A DNA stretch of 64,000 nt from Psychromonas sp. SP041 (GCF_000470315.2 NZ_CBRF02000019.1:20374-84373), one strand, 5' to 3'. Numbered from the stretch's first letter, positions 19,313-29,593 are shown. The notes: generated by a model not told the origin, from the letters alone. A program made the numbers and translations.

Positions 19313-19561
19313 ATGGCGCTGCTAATAGAAGATAGCTGTATCAATTGTGATATGTGCGATCCAGAATGCCCAAATGAAGCAATAACATTTGGTGCAGAAA
19401 TATATGAAATAAACTCAGATCTTTGTACTGAATGTGTTGGTTTTTATGAAAAAGCAACTTGTGTCGCTGTCTGCCCTATTAACTGTATTATCGTTGACCC
19501 GAACAACAAAGAAACACAAGAACAGTTGTTAGATAAGTTCGCTAGTTTATACGTTAATTGA
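19313..19561 (+). CDS. yfhL: YfhL-type 2[4Fe-4S] ferredoxin
   Basis: An 82-residue ferredoxin with CINCDMCDPECPNEA and CTECVGFYEKATCVAVCP; the enlarged spacing within the second cluster motif is typical of YfhL/Alvin-type ferredoxins. YfhL is required for 5-hydroxyuridine synthesis in E. coli tRNA together with YegQ/TrhP, and here the two genes are neighbours. The stop overlaps the putative start of the next gene. Confidence 0.93.
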   Translation: MALLIEDSCINCDMCDPECPNEAITFGAEIYEINSDLCTECVGFYEKATCVAVCPINCIIVDPNNKETQEQLLDKFASLYVN

Positions 19562-20892
19562 CGGTGTCGTTAACCGCTAAATTTACACAAGGAGATATCT
19601 CCGAACACATTATAAAAATGGCACTCACCAATGTAATTGGACTGAGTGTTTTCTTTATTGTCGATCTTGTCGATATCTACTTTATTAGTTTATTAAATCA
19701 ACCTCTGCTTTTATCTGCCATTGGCTACGCTGCTGCAATTTTGTTTTTCACAACGTCTATTACCATCGCAATGATGATTGCAAACTCAGTTGTTGTCGCA
19801 AGAATGATTGGTCAGCAACAAGAACAACAAGCTAAACAAGCAGCAATGACTTGTTATGTGATCACCTTTATTATTAGCTTATTAGTTAGCTTCCTTATTT
19901 TTTGTAACGCAAATACCTTATTAACATTATTAGGCGCTAAAGGTGACGAATTACGAGCAGCAAGTGATTATTTAAGTATCACGCTTATTGCATTTCCTAT
20001 CATTGCACTCGGTATGCAAATAACCTCAACATTGCGCGCACTAGGCAAAGCAAAATTAGGTATGTATTGCACGATTACCGCGGGCGTAGTTAATATTATT
20101 CTTGACCCGTTAATGATTTTTTATTTTGAACAGGATCTTAAAGGTGCCGCTTTTGCTTCCTTGATGGCTAAAAGCGCGATGTTATTACTGGCGGCTTATT
20201 ATTTATTGATCAAAGCTAAATTTATAACGAAAGTTGGATTTACAGCGTTTAAAAAGCAAGCTCAATTTATTTTAAAAGTCGCACTCCCCGTGTCACTAAC
20301 ACAAATGGCAACGCCGCTTAGTCAACTTTACATTACTTATGAAATAGCTAAATTTGGACCAAGCTTTGTGGCAGGCTGGGCTATCATTAGTCGATTAATC
20401 CCTGTTGTTTTTATGATGCTATTTGCGATGCCAGGTGCGATAGGGCCAATCATTAGTCAAAACATTGGTGCAAGGCAATTCAAACGCGTTAAAACAACAT
20501 TAAACCAATCACTTAATTTTATTATTAAATATGTCTTTGTATTGGCATTAGTACTTTCTTTATTACAAGAGTATTTGGTTACCTTATTTAATGCACAAGA
20601 TGGCGCAGCTATTATGATTCGGTTTTTCTGCCAATATATTAGCATTACTTTTATTTTTGTTGCCATGAATTTAGTGGCGATGTCATTTTTAAATAATGTG
20701 GGTCACCCGAAAATAGCAAGCTCCCTTAATCTCGCAAAAATGTCGTTAGGCACAATCCCTTTTGTGAGTATTGGCGCTTATTATTATGGTGCTCAAGGAA
20801 TACTGATCGGTCAAGCATTAGGCAGTGTTATATTTGCTATCATGGCAATTATGATATGCTACCGAATACTGCGTAAATTAGATTATAATTAA
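19558..20892 (+). CDS. MATE-family multidrug/cation efflux protein
   Basis: A 444-residue inner-membrane protein with about twelve transmembrane segments and the twofold MATE repeat (first half near DLVDIYFISLL, second half near LPVSLTQMATPLSQLY). MATE proteins export drugs or metabolites in exchange for Na+ or H+; the substrate cannot be read from sequence. The start is uncertain: TTG at 19558 overlaps the yfhL stop, GTG at 19564 is two codons in, and neither has a strong ribosome site. It may be coupled to yfhL translation. Confidence 0.85.
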   Translation: MTVSLTAKFTQGDISEHIIKMALTNVIGLSVFFIVDLVDIYFISLLNQPLLLSAIGYAAAILFFTTSITIAMMIANSVVVARMIGQQQEQQAKQAAMTCYVITFIISLLVSFLIFCNANTLLTLLGAKGDELRAASDYLSITLIAFPIIALGMQITSTLRALGKAKLGMYCTITAGVVNIILDPLMIFYFEQDLKGAAFASLMAKSAMLLLAAYYLLIKAKFITKVGFTAFKKQAQFILKVALPVSLTQMATPLSQLYITYEIAKFGPSFVAGWAIISRLIPVVFMMLFAMPGAIGPIISQNIGARQFKRVKTTLNQSLNFIIKYVFVLALVLSLLQEYLVTLFNAQDGAAIMIRFFCQYISITFIFVAMNLVAMSFLNNVGHPKIASSLNLAKMSLGTIPFVSIGAYYYGAQGILIGQALGSVIFAIMAIMICYRILRKLDYN

Positions 20893-21025
20893 CTCAATAC
20901 GAACGAATTTATTGTATTAATTTCATTAAATTACCGAGTTAACCTATCCTTATGATATTTAATATTTTATTTCAGCTTATCAAATGTTAAATTAGCCTTA
21001 TTACTCTAATGGAATAGCAAACACT

Positions 21026-22630
21026 ATGCGTTTAATATGCTTATTGTTCTTAATTGTCAGCCTCAGTGGTTGTTATCAAAATAAAGCGCTGACACAAAAT
21101 ACGCTTATCTATTGTACAGATAGTCAGCCGACCTCATTTAATCCCCAAATAAGCGATGACATCGCGAGCTTAGATGCAACAACTCATCAAATATTTAGTC
21201 GCTTAGTAAAAATCGACTCTAAAACCAATGAGTTTGTGCCTGATTTAGCAAAAAGCTGGGAACGTAGCGATGACAAACTTCGTTATCGTTTTACATTACG
21301 TAATAATATCAGTTTTCATGAAACCGATTACTTTCAGCCAACAAGGTTTTTAAATGCAGACGATGTGTTGTTTAGTTTTAATCGCATGCTGGATGTAACG
21401 AATCCTTACCATACTGTTAATAATCAATCAGTAAATTACTTTTACAACCACCCTTTTACTAATTTATTATCTGCAATAAATAAAATTGATGAACATACCG
21501 TTGAGTTTGTTCTATCAAAGCCAGATGTCACTTTGATTGCTAATTTAGCAGCACATTACGCAGTCATTCATTCTAAAGAATATAGTGAACAGTTACTAAA
21601 AGAAGGACATCCAGAAAAAATTGATTTTCAGCCGATCGGCACAGGACCATTTAAATTTAAGAGCTTTGATAATAACGGTACTATTCGTTATACCAAAAAT
21701 GATCTTTACTGGCAGTCGATGACTAATATCGAAAATCTCATTTTTTTCACTAACCCAAGCGCAACAAAACGTTATACTAAATTGTTATCTGGTGAATGTG
21801 ATGCTATCTCATACCCAGCTGCTAGCCAGTTAGAAACCATTAGTCACAATAAAGAAATCACTTTAAACAGTAAATCTACCGCGAACATTTCATTATGGGC
21901 ATTCAATACTCAACAAGATAAGCTGAAAAACCCTAAAATTAGACAAGCCTTAGCACAAGCTGTCGATACAGAAACTATTTTAAACGCTGTTTATTTTCAG
22001 AGCGCAATACAGACAGAAACATTATTAAGTAAACAATCATGGGCATTAAAGCCTCGTTTTGATAACGATTTATTTAACCCTGAACAGGCAGAGCAGACAT
22101 TAAAAGATCTACACTTTGATTTTTCACAAACACTACGCATTTTACTATCTGATAGCTCCGATGTATTTAATCCTAACTTTCATAAAACGGCTGAATTAAT
22201 TCAAGCAAATTTAGCGGCTGTTGGCGTTAAAAGCCGTATCGATGATTTACATGAAATCGCATTAAAAGCTAAATTAGACAGTGGAAATTACGATACTTAC
22301 TTAACGGGAATTAACGTCCATATTAATGATCCTGATAGTATATTTAGACCATTACTCAGTTGTAACTCTACTCCAGAAACAGGAAACAGCAGTAACTGGT
22401 GCTCTCCTAATACACAAGTATTGTTAGACCAATCATTAACTGAGTCTAATTTCGCACAACGCATTAAAAACTATTATCACATCCAAGATGAAGTTTTTAA
22501 TCAACGTCCGTACTTACCTATTGCACATGTTTTAAGATTAGATGCGATTTCAAAATCGATCTTGAATGTAGAAGTGAATCCATTAACCGGCATTAATTTT
22601 CAGAATGCCATTAAACAAGATTTGAATTAA
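21026..22630 (+). CDS. sapA: SapA-like substrate-binding lipoprotein of a peptide ABC transporter
   Basis: A 534-residue family 5 solute-binding protein. The N-terminus is a lipoprotein signal with lipobox LSGC (Cys at 16), so it should be anchored to a membrane; enteric SapA is described as a soluble periplasmic protein. SapA-typical segments include FNPQISDDIASLDATTHQI, FNRMLDVTNPYH and the cysteine-bearing LSCNST. It heads a complete sapABCDF operon, and Sap systems are linked to antimicrobial peptide resistance, peptide or polyamine traffic, and potassium uptake. Confidence 0.9.
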   Translation: MRLICLLFLIVSLSGCYQNKALTQNTLIYCTDSQPTSFNPQISDDIASLDATTHQIFSRLVKIDSKTNEFVPDLAKSWERSDDKLRYRFTLRNNISFHETDYFQPTRFLNADDVLFSFNRMLDVTNPYHTVNNQSVNYFYNHPFTNLLSAINKIDEHTVEFVLSKPDVTLIANLAAHYAVIHSKEYSEQLLKEGHPEKIDFQPIGTGPFKFKSFDNNGTIRYTKNDLYWQSMTNIENLIFFTNPSATKRYTKLLSGECDAISYPAASQLETISHNKEITLNSKSTANISLWAFNTQQDKLKNPKIRQALAQAVDTETILNAVYFQSAIQTETLLSKQSWALKPRFDNDLFNPEQAEQTLKDLHFDFSQTLRILLSDSSDVFNPNFHKTAELIQANLAAVGVKSRIDDLHEIALKAKLDSGNYDTYLTGINVHINDPDSIFRPLLSCNSTPETGNSSNWCSPNTQVLLDQSLTESNFAQRIKNYYHIQDEVFNQRPYLPIAHVLRLDAISKSILNVEVNPLTGINFQNAIKQDLN

Positions 22631-22631
22631 T

Positions 22632-23609
22632 ATGCTGTCATTTTTAATCAGACGTTTAAACCTACTATTAATCACTGCGCTTATTTTAACTATTATTGCT
22701 TTTATGATTGATCGTACTGTGACAATCAGTCACGCGACGACAACGTTAGATCAAAGAAATTATATTGCACAGTATTTTTCTTATCTATGGCAGATTATAA
22801 ATGGTAATTTTGGTTATTCCTCTATTGATCAACAAGGTTTACTAAAACGCGGACTCGTATTTTTTGCTTCTACATTAGAGCTCTGTTTTGTTGCTTTATT
22901 ATTTTCAAGCTTAATGGCGATTCCGCTAGGATTACTTGCAGGGTTATTCAGAAATACAAAACTTGATTATATGATCATGACTATTGCTATCATCGGCCTT
23001 GCACTACCTGTGTTTTGGGTCGGTGTGATGGCTATTTTATTACCGAGTATCGGAGGTGATATTTTACCCGTTGATGGTAATTTAAGTTTAGTGTATGACA
23101 TCCCAGTAGTCACAGGTTTTTTATTAATTGATACTTTATTGGTTACTGAACAATATGGGTTTTTCGCGTTTATTGACCGCGTTGCCCACTTGATATTACC
23201 GGCGTTGGTTTTATCCTTTTTCTTAATTGCGGAGATAGTCCGTTTGACACGTCACTCGATGACCATGGTGATGCGCAGCAACTATATACAAACGGCTTAC
23301 GCTAAAGGTTTTTCAAGAACTAAAATCGTTTTCACTCATGCACTGAAGAACGCATTACCACCCATTATTCCCCAATTACGTTTACAATTAAGTACTATTC
23401 TTTCATTTGCCATGACGGTAGAAATTGTATTTAACCTAAACGGTATTGGAAAATGGTTATTCATTTCTTTAAAATCTGGTGATTATCTCGTGCTTCCTGC
23501 AGGTATGCTGATTATCACCGGCTTTATTTTAATATTCAGTATCGCCACAGAAATCGTTATGGTACTCATTAGCCCACTAAGAAGAGGTTCGTTATATGTT
23601 GATAAATAA
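22632..23609 (+). CDS. sapB: Peptide ABC transporter permease SapB
   Basis: A 325-residue DppB-type permease with about six transmembrane segments and the cytoplasmic coupling loop (YIQTAYAKGFSRTKIVFTHA). It starts one base after sapA and its end overlaps sapC by 14 bases. With SapC it should form the membrane channel. Confidence 0.93.
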   Translation: MLSFLIRRLNLLLITALILTIIAFMIDRTVTISHATTTLDQRNYIAQYFSYLWQIINGNFGYSSIDQQGLLKRGLVFFASTLELCFVALLFSSLMAIPLGLLAGLFRNTKLDYMIMTIAIIGLALPVFWVGVMAILLPSIGGDILPVDGNLSLVYDIPVVTGFLLIDTLLVTEQYGFFAFIDRVAHLILPALVLSFFLIAEIVRLTRHSMTMVMRSNYIQTAYAKGFSRTKIVFTHALKNALPPIIPQLRLQLSTILSFAMTVEIVFNLNGIGKWLFISLKSGDYLVLPAGMLIITGFILIFSIATEIVMVLISPLRRGSLYVDK

Positions 23610-24486
23610 CGGGTTTAATGAAGATAAAATTCAATCTCCATTGCGTTATATCTGGTCTATTTTTAAAGGTAAAAGCATTGCTGTCGTCGCAATGTGGTTG
23701 ATGATTATATTAATTACAACCTCAATTTTATCACCTTGGTTTATGCCACATTCCCCCCTAACACAAGACCCTGAGAGCATGTTACTCCCGCCCTATTGGG
23801 CCAAAGGTGGTAATATAAACCATATATTGGGCACTGATGATTTAGGAAGAGATACACTATCTCGTTTATTTCAGGGGTTACAATTCACCTTAGGTGGCGC
23901 TTTAACTATTACGTTTTTTGTCGCTTTTTTAGGCATGGTAATTGGTGCAGGCGCAGCGTTAACTAAAGGCGTTAAAGCCAGTGTTTTACATCATTTATTA
24001 GACGCTCTGTTAGCGATACCTTCTTTACTTTCTGCATTAATATTAATTACTATTTTTGGACCTAGTTATACCAACTGTTTAATTGCCATTGGACTTTCAC
24101 TCTTACCTCAATTTATACGAGCCAGCTACATTGTCATTGAACAAGAATTAAGTAAACAATACATCGTTGCTTTGCAATTAGACGGTGCGACAAAAACACG
24201 GTTATTTCGCTATGGCATTTTACCTAATATTTTAGAACCAACGATTACTATCCTTAATCGCTTATTCACTATGTCTATTATCGAAATTGCAACATTAGGT
24301 TTTTTAGGTTTTGGTGCACAGTTACCACAAACAGAATTAGGTTCATTAATTGCAAACAGTATGGAGCTTATATATCTATCTCCTTGGTTAGTGACCTTTC
24401 CGGGCTTAGCTATTTTCCTCGTGATCGTTATCGTGAATATTTTTGCAGAAGGTCTTCGCCACGCTGTTATTGAAGGAGAAGAGTAA
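23596..24486 (+). CDS. sapC: Peptide ABC transporter permease SapC
   Basis: A 296-residue DppC-type permease. It has an N-terminal membrane helix (about 30-50), the segment GTDDLGRDTLSRL typical of the second permease, and a coupling loop with YIVALQLDGATKTRLF. It overlaps sapB at its start and touches sapD at its end (shared base 24486). Confidence 0.93.
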   Translation: MLINNGFNEDKIQSPLRYIWSIFKGKSIAVVAMWLMIILITTSILSPWFMPHSPLTQDPESMLLPPYWAKGGNINHILGTDDLGRDTLSRLFQGLQFTLGGALTITFFVAFLGMVIGAGAALTKGVKASVLHHLLDALLAIPSLLSALILITIFGPSYTNCLIAIGLSLLPQFIRASYIVIEQELSKQYIVALQLDGATKTRLFRYGILPNILEPTITILNRLFTMSIIEIATLGFLGFGAQLPQTELGSLIANSMELIYLSPWLVTFPGLAIFLVIVIVNIFAEGLRHAVIEGEE

Positions 24487-25496
24487 TGGCTTTATTAGAT
24501 ATCAGAAATTTAAGTATTGATATTGAGACGGCACAGGGCAAAATTCGTGTTATCGACAAAGCCTCTTTAAATATTGTCGATGGTTCAATACACGGTTTAA
24601 TCGGTGAGTCAGGCTCAGGAAAAACCCTCATTGCTAAAGCTATATTAGGGTTACATAACAGTAATTGGACGGTGACGGCTGACCGCATGTTCCTCGGTAA
24701 AACAGACCTATCAAAATTATCACAAAAAGAGCGACGTCAGATTCTAGGGACTGAGATATCAATGATTTTTCAGGAGCCGAGTTCTTACTTAGATCCCAGT
24801 CAAAAAATACATACTCAAATAGAATCGGTTTTACCTAAAAAAACAATGCAGCAACGCTTCAGACGTATTTTAAGTAAAATAAAGCGTGCTCATATTTCAT
24901 CAAGACGTTTACAAATTAAAGAATTGTTACATAAAGTAGGCATTCAAAATGATGTGGCGGTTTTAAATTGTTACCCTCATCAACTATCTGAAGGGGTATG
25001 TCAAAAAGTCATGATTGCGATGGCGATTGCTAACAACCCTCGATTAATTATTGCCGATGAACCGACAACCTCAATGGAAGCGGTAACACAATCACAAATA
25101 TTCCGTTTGTTGTACAAGCTTAATCAGTTAAACAATACGACATTACTCATATTAAGTAACAATTTTGCCAATACAAGTGGCATATCAGATTACATGACCT
25201 TAGTTTATTGTGGGCAAACAGTAGAATCCGGTTCGTATAAGCAAATTATGGGTTCAGCAATGCATCCTTATACGCAAGCGATGCTTAAAACAATGATCAA
25301 TAATGAAGAAATCTATGAGCATAAAGCACAACTTTATACTCTGCCGGGTAACATTCCCTCTTCAAATCAATTACCCATTGGTTGCCGTTTAGGGCCAAGG
25401 TGTCCTAGAGCACAACGTATTTGTGTAAAAAATCCTACCTTGACGATCAAAAAAGGTCATAGTTTTCGCTGCCATTACCCAATCAAACTGAGTTAA
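24486..25496 (+). CDS. sapD: Peptide ABC transporter ATPase SapD
   Basis: A 336-residue ATPase with Walker A GESGSGKT and Walker B LIIADEPTT. Its signature motif reads LSEGVCQKV instead of LSGGQ, the same kind of variant as in enteric SapD (LTEGECQKV). The C-terminal oligopeptide-transport extension carries CRLGPRCPRAQRIC. SapD pairs with SapF to energise the transporter. Confidence 0.93.
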   Translation: MALLDIRNLSIDIETAQGKIRVIDKASLNIVDGSIHGLIGESGSGKTLIAKAILGLHNSNWTVTADRMFLGKTDLSKLSQKERRQILGTEISMIFQEPSSYLDPSQKIHTQIESVLPKKTMQQRFRRILSKIKRAHISSRRLQIKELLHKVGIQNDVAVLNCYPHQLSEGVCQKVMIAMAIANNPRLIIADEPTTSMEAVTQSQIFRLLYKLNQLNNTTLLILSNNFANTSGISDYMTLVYCGQTVESGSYKQIMGSAMHPYTQAMLKTMINNEEIYEHKAQLYTLPGNIPSSNQLPIGCRLGPRCPRAQRICVKNPTLTIKKGHSFRCHYPIKLS

Positions 25497-25498
25497 TT

Positions 25499-26278
25499 AT
25501 GCCGTCATTATTAAAAGTTACTAATCTTTGTAAAAGTTTCACACAACCTTCTGGGTTATTTACCACGCGTGAAAAAGTAGCCTATGGCCCGGTTAGCTTT
25601 AGTATAGAAGCAGGACAAACATTAGCAGTGGTCGGTGAAAGTGGATCAGGAAAAAGTGCTTTAGTGAGAACCATCGCGGGTGTATTAAAAGCAACTTCAG
25701 GTAATATATTCATAAAAGGAGAACCGCTCGAATCTCTTAGTTCTCAGCAACGATGTTTATCTGTTCGTATGATATTTCAAGACCCAAGCAGTTCATTAAA
25801 TCCAAAAATGACGGTAGGTAAAATCCTCAATGCGCCTTTAGAATTAAATACTAATAAGAATGCAACTGAACGACATGATAAAATTATTGAAACATTAAAG
25901 CTAGTTGGGTTATTACCTGATTATTTAGCTTTCTTTCCTAATATGTTATCAAGTGTTCAAAAGCATCAAGTCGCCATTGCGCGTGCGATGATTTTAGACC
26001 CCGACATTATCTTAGCGGATGAAATTTTAACGACGTTAGATATCTCACTAAGGTTTAAAATAGTTAACTTGTTACTTAAAATTCAAAGAGAAAAAGGAAC
26101 AAGTTATATTTTTGTTGCTCACAACATGCATTTAGTCAAACACATGAGTGATCAAATTATGGTATTGCATCAGGGGAAAATAATAGAAAAAGGTCCAACA
26201 GCAACTATTTGTGAACACCCTCAACAAGAACAAACAAAATATTTACTATTAACGCACCAACCAGACTACAGAAAGTAA
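25499..26278 (+). CDS. sapF: Peptide ABC transporter ATPase SapF
   Basis: A 259-residue ATPase with Walker A GESGSGKS and Walker B IILADEIL. The signature region is degenerate (LSSVQKHQVAIARA); enteric SapF also departs from LSGGQ there. SapD and SapF therefore probably form an asymmetric ATPase pair. It is the last gene of the sap operon, three bases after sapD. Confidence 0.92.
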   Translation: MPSLLKVTNLCKSFTQPSGLFTTREKVAYGPVSFSIEAGQTLAVVGESGSGKSALVRTIAGVLKATSGNIFIKGEPLESLSSQQRCLSVRMIFQDPSSSLNPKMTVGKILNAPLELNTNKNATERHDKIIETLKLVGLLPDYLAFFPNMLSSVQKHQVAIARAMILDPDIILADEILTTLDISLRFKIVNLLLKIQREKGTSYIFVAHNMHLVKHMSDQIMVLHQGKIIEKGPTATICEHPQQEQTKYLLLTHQPDYRK

Positions 26279-26536
26279 CTTATAGTTGACAAAATTATCA
26301 TAAAAAAAGATACTTTACCTTATAGCTTAATTATAGTTATCAATATTTACCTTTTGCAGTTGTCTTATAGCAAACACTTTTATCAGTTTTCAACTATTTT
26401 GTAACTAATTGTAAGCCTTACTAAAAATAGAGGTTTAATGGTGAGCAATAAAATTAAATAATTAATGTAAATAGTGTAGTGTAATAAAATTAAGCAGCCA
26501 CTTTCCAAAGTCTAATCACATCAAGAGGCACCCTAC

Positions 26537-28390
26537 TTGAATAATTTCAAACACAGCCTTTGGGCCTCTAGCCTATTTTTTATAGTTCTAGTTGTTACAT
26601 TAACTATTGCTGCCAAAGCAATGTTTAATACAAGCCTATTACATCAACAGCAATTATTAAGTGAGAGTGAGCAATTATCTTCTTTACCTGATATCACATC
26701 ATTAAATCAGCTTACTGAAGTGATAGATATTGATAAGTTTAGTTACATCAAGATAAGCAATGATCAACTGTCTTCGCCTCTTACATTTGATAATGAGTCA
26801 GGAGTGATCTCTTTCGCACATAAATTATTACCTATTGCCGAATCTTTAGAAGTATCAACAACGACAAATCAAATCATTGAATACTCAGCAGCGAATATCA
26901 ATCTTTACCAGTTGTATGAAAACATTGTTTATTCAATTGTAGGCGGCTTACTACTCACTTTCTTATTTAATAATATTATCTACTTTAGACTGTTTAACTA
27001 TATTGAACGCATGATCGTGGGTGAAATAATTAATAATAAAGCTAAAAAGTCGCCTCTTAAGACAGTTTCAAAACACATTGAAGATAAAAGGCATTTATTT
27101 GAAATACAGCTTCAATTAAAAGAAGAAAAAATCATAAAATTAACCAGCCAAGCAACGATGGATAATTTAACTGGACTAAGTAATCGCCATGCATTCCGTA
27201 AAGAATTAACACAATTTTTATCTGATGAGTATCAACAACAACATGCAATACTTTCTATTATAAGAATATTTGAATTATCAGCGGTTAATATTACTCGGGG
27301 GTCGCAACAAGGTGATGAATATATACTCAGTATCGCGAATATTATTCGTGATGTTGCCGCTAAATTTAAAAATGTAAATGTATTCAGAATTAGCGGTTCA
27401 GATTTTGCCGTCATAGCACATAACATGAGTATCACTAATGCCCAAAAATTCAGTAATGAATTAAAAATAAAATTCGACCAATATCAATCTATTAATGATT
27501 TAGAAAGTGTTGCTTTTAACGGTGTAACATCGATATCTTCTAACCAATTACCAGAGCAAGTCTTAGCCCGTGCTGATATCGCGCTAGCTAAAGCACAAAT
27601 TAGCGGTTCAAATGCGTGGGCATTTGAAGATAGTAAAAACAACAACCAAGAGTTCGATCTGGGCGAAAAATATTGGCGTGCAGTAATTATAGACATTATG
27701 GAAAAACGTTCATTTTCTTTCTTACAGCAACCCGTTCAGGCAGTACATCGCAACATGAAAGGTTATCAAGAAATATTCACTCGATTCATCGGTGATAATG
27801 ATAATACTATTCCAACAAGCACTGTTTTTTCAATGGCACAAAGGACTGATACCATTATTAAACTTGAGAAGATAATTCTTGAGAAAGTGATTTCTAATTA
27901 CCGCGGTAAAGCCAAACCTAATACACGTTGGGGAATTAATGTAAGCTCTACTGCGATACAAAATAGTAGTTTTATTATTTGGTTAGAACGGTTGTTATTA
28001 AGAGAACCAGATATTGCCAGTTCATTGTTTTTTGAAATACAGGAACGATTATTAGACAGCAATTTAGCGTCTAGCAAGCGCTTTTTTGATATGTTAAAAA
28101 GAGTCGGTAGCCACTCAGTGATTTGTAATTTTGGTAAAGGTATTGGTTCATTTAGTTTATTTAAAGAATTAAAACCCGACTACATTAAAATTGATGCAAG
28201 CTTAGTAGCTGATCTTGAACATGATAGTTCAAATCAACAATTCATCCGCATGATCATCGATGTTGCACAGCGTATGGAGTGTCAGGTCATCGCAGAAGGC
28301 ATTGAAAACCCAGAGCAAAGACAGATACTAGAAAGCATGTATATTGATGGGGTACAAGGTTTCTTGATTGCCCGTCCAACTGAGTTGTAA
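26537..28390 (+). CDS. Membrane-bound degenerate GGDEF-EAL protein, CsrD/MshH-like
   Basis: A 617-residue protein with transmembrane segments at about 8-28 and 131-150 around a short periplasmic region, then a charged helix, a GGDEF-type domain and an EAL-type domain. Both sites look inactive: the GGDEF motif reads SGSDF, the EAL motif reads EIF (YQEIFTRF), and the usual DDFG loop is CNFGKG. CsrD, which directs CsrB/C RNA decay by RNase E without c-di-GMP catalysis, has the same architecture and degenerate motifs. The start is a TTG with AAGAGG upstream. The CsrD assignment is inference. Confidence 0.7.
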   Translation: MNNFKHSLWASSLFFIVLVVTLTIAAKAMFNTSLLHQQQLLSESEQLSSLPDITSLNQLTEVIDIDKFSYIKISNDQLSSPLTFDNESGVISFAHKLLPIAESLEVSTTTNQIIEYSAANINLYQLYENIVYSIVGGLLLTFLFNNIIYFRLFNYIERMIVGEIINNKAKKSPLKTVSKHIEDKRHLFEIQLQLKEEKIIKLTSQATMDNLTGLSNRHAFRKELTQFLSDEYQQQHAILSIIRIFELSAVNITRGSQQGDEYILSIANIIRDVAAKFKNVNVFRISGSDFAVIAHNMSITNAQKFSNELKIKFDQYQSINDLESVAFNGVTSISSNQLPEQVLARADIALAKAQISGSNAWAFEDSKNNNQEFDLGEKYWRAVIIDIMEKRSFSFLQQPVQAVHRNMKGYQEIFTRFIGDNDNTIPTSTVFSMAQRTDTIIKLEKIILEKVISNYRGKAKPNTRWGINVSSTAIQNSSFIIWLERLLLREPDIASSLFFEIQERLLDSNLASSKRFFDMLKRVGSHSVICNFGKGIGSFSLFKELKPDYIKIDASLVADLEHDSSNQQFIRMIIDVAQRMECQVIAEGIENPEQRQILESMYIDGVQGFLIARPTEL

Positions 28391-28629
28391 ACTGATACAG
28401 TTTAATTGAATTTGTTGTTTTAGTTACTCATTTCACACGATAGAGTTTCTAAAAATTAAGAGGATAAAAGTAAGTTAATTAACAGTGTAAAATAAGTTAA
28501 TCACTTGCTTTCTTTAATTACATTTACAACATGCAAATACGTTATTTTGATCAATCAAACAGATGGCTTATTTATACTGATTGCTATTAGCCAGCTCTTT
28601 ACATTCACTCCCCTCTTTTTATACAATGC

Positions 28630-28658
28630 GCCTTGTTTTTACTCTCTCTAAACAAGGC
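28630..28658 (+). promoter_or_regulatory. Hairpin covering the ttcA ribosome-binding site
   Basis: A perfect 9-bp stem (GCCTTGTTT / AAACAAGGC) with an 11-base loop ends six bases before the ttcA ATG. The AAGG ribosome site lies in the 3' arm, so folding would hide it. Confidence 0.5.
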
Positions 28659-28663
28659 TTACC

Positions 28664-29593
28664 ATGACGCAACAACTTTCAGACAAAGAATTATTCGACC
28701 TTAAAAAATTAAACAAAGTGTTGCGCAGACAAACAGGTCAAGCGATTGCCGATTACAATATGATCGAAAATGGCGATAAAATCATGGTTTGTTTATCTGG
28801 CGGTAAAGATAGCTATACTTTATTGGAGATTTTAAGCCAATTAAAAAAAGTAGCCCCAATCAAGTTTGATATTATTGCCGTTAACCTCGATCAAAAACAA
28901 CCAGGGTTCCCTGAACACGTTTTGCCTGAATACCTTGACCAATTAGGTGTCGATTACAAAATAGTAGAGCAAGACACATACAGCATTGTGAAAGAAAAAT
29001 TAGAGCCAGGTAAAACCACTTGTAGCCTTTGTTCTCGTTTACGTCGCGGTATTTTATATAAAACAGCAAAAGAATTAGGGGCAACGAAAATTGCATTAGG
29101 TCATCATCGCGACGATATGTTGGCGACGATGATGCTGAACTTGTTTTTTGCAGGAAAAATGAAATCAATGCCGGCAAAATTGGTCTCAGATAATGGCGAA
29201 CATGTTGTTATCCGCCCTCTTGCATACTGTAAAGAAAAAGATATTGAAGCTTTTGCCAAATTACAACAGTTTCCTATCATTCCTTGTAACCTATGTGGCT
29301 CTCAGCCTAACTTGCAACGCCAATTAACTAAAGATATGTTAAATGAATGGGATGTTAAATACCCAGGTCGATTAGAAACCATGTTTACTGCGATACAAAA
29401 TGTAGTGCCTTCACATTTAGCAGATACGAGTTTATACGACTTTAAATCTATCACTAAAGACTCGGGTATTATTGATGGTGGCGATCTTGCGTTTGATAAA
29501 GAGTCTTTTGCTCAACCAGCAGTAATTGACGAAGATTTAAACAATGACTTTTATAAACAGCAACCAGCTGTGCTATTTACCGAAGTAAATTAA
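28664..29593 (+). CDS. ttcA: tRNA 2-thiocytidine synthetase TtcA
   Basis: A 309-residue ATP-dependent enzyme that thiolates cytidine 32 of certain tRNAs. The PP-loop motif is SGGKDSY (near residue 45), and two CxxC motifs (TTCSLCSR and IPCNLCGS) bind the [4Fe-4S] cluster. Length and motif order match the family. Confidence 0.95.
   Translation: MTQQLSDKELFDLKKLNKVLRRQTGQAIADYNMIENGDKIMVCLSGGKDSYTLLEILSQLKKVAPIKFDIIAVNLDQKQPGFPEHVLPEYLDQLGVDYKIVEQDTYSIVKEKLEPGKTTCSLCSRLRRGILYKTAKELGATKIALGHHRDDMLATMMLNLFFAGKMKSMPAKLVSDNGEHVVIRPLAYCKEKDIEAFAKLQQFPIIPCNLCGSQPNLQRQLTKDMLNEWDVKYPGRLETMFTAIQNVVPSHLADTSLYDFKSITKDSGIIDGGDLAFDKESFAQPAVIDEDLNNDFYKQQPAVLFTEVN

Noticed and set aside
28500..28600. FNR-like box upstream of ttcA (TTGATCAATCAA)
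   Set aside because: The half sites are separated by two bases instead of four, so it does not fit the FNR spacing.
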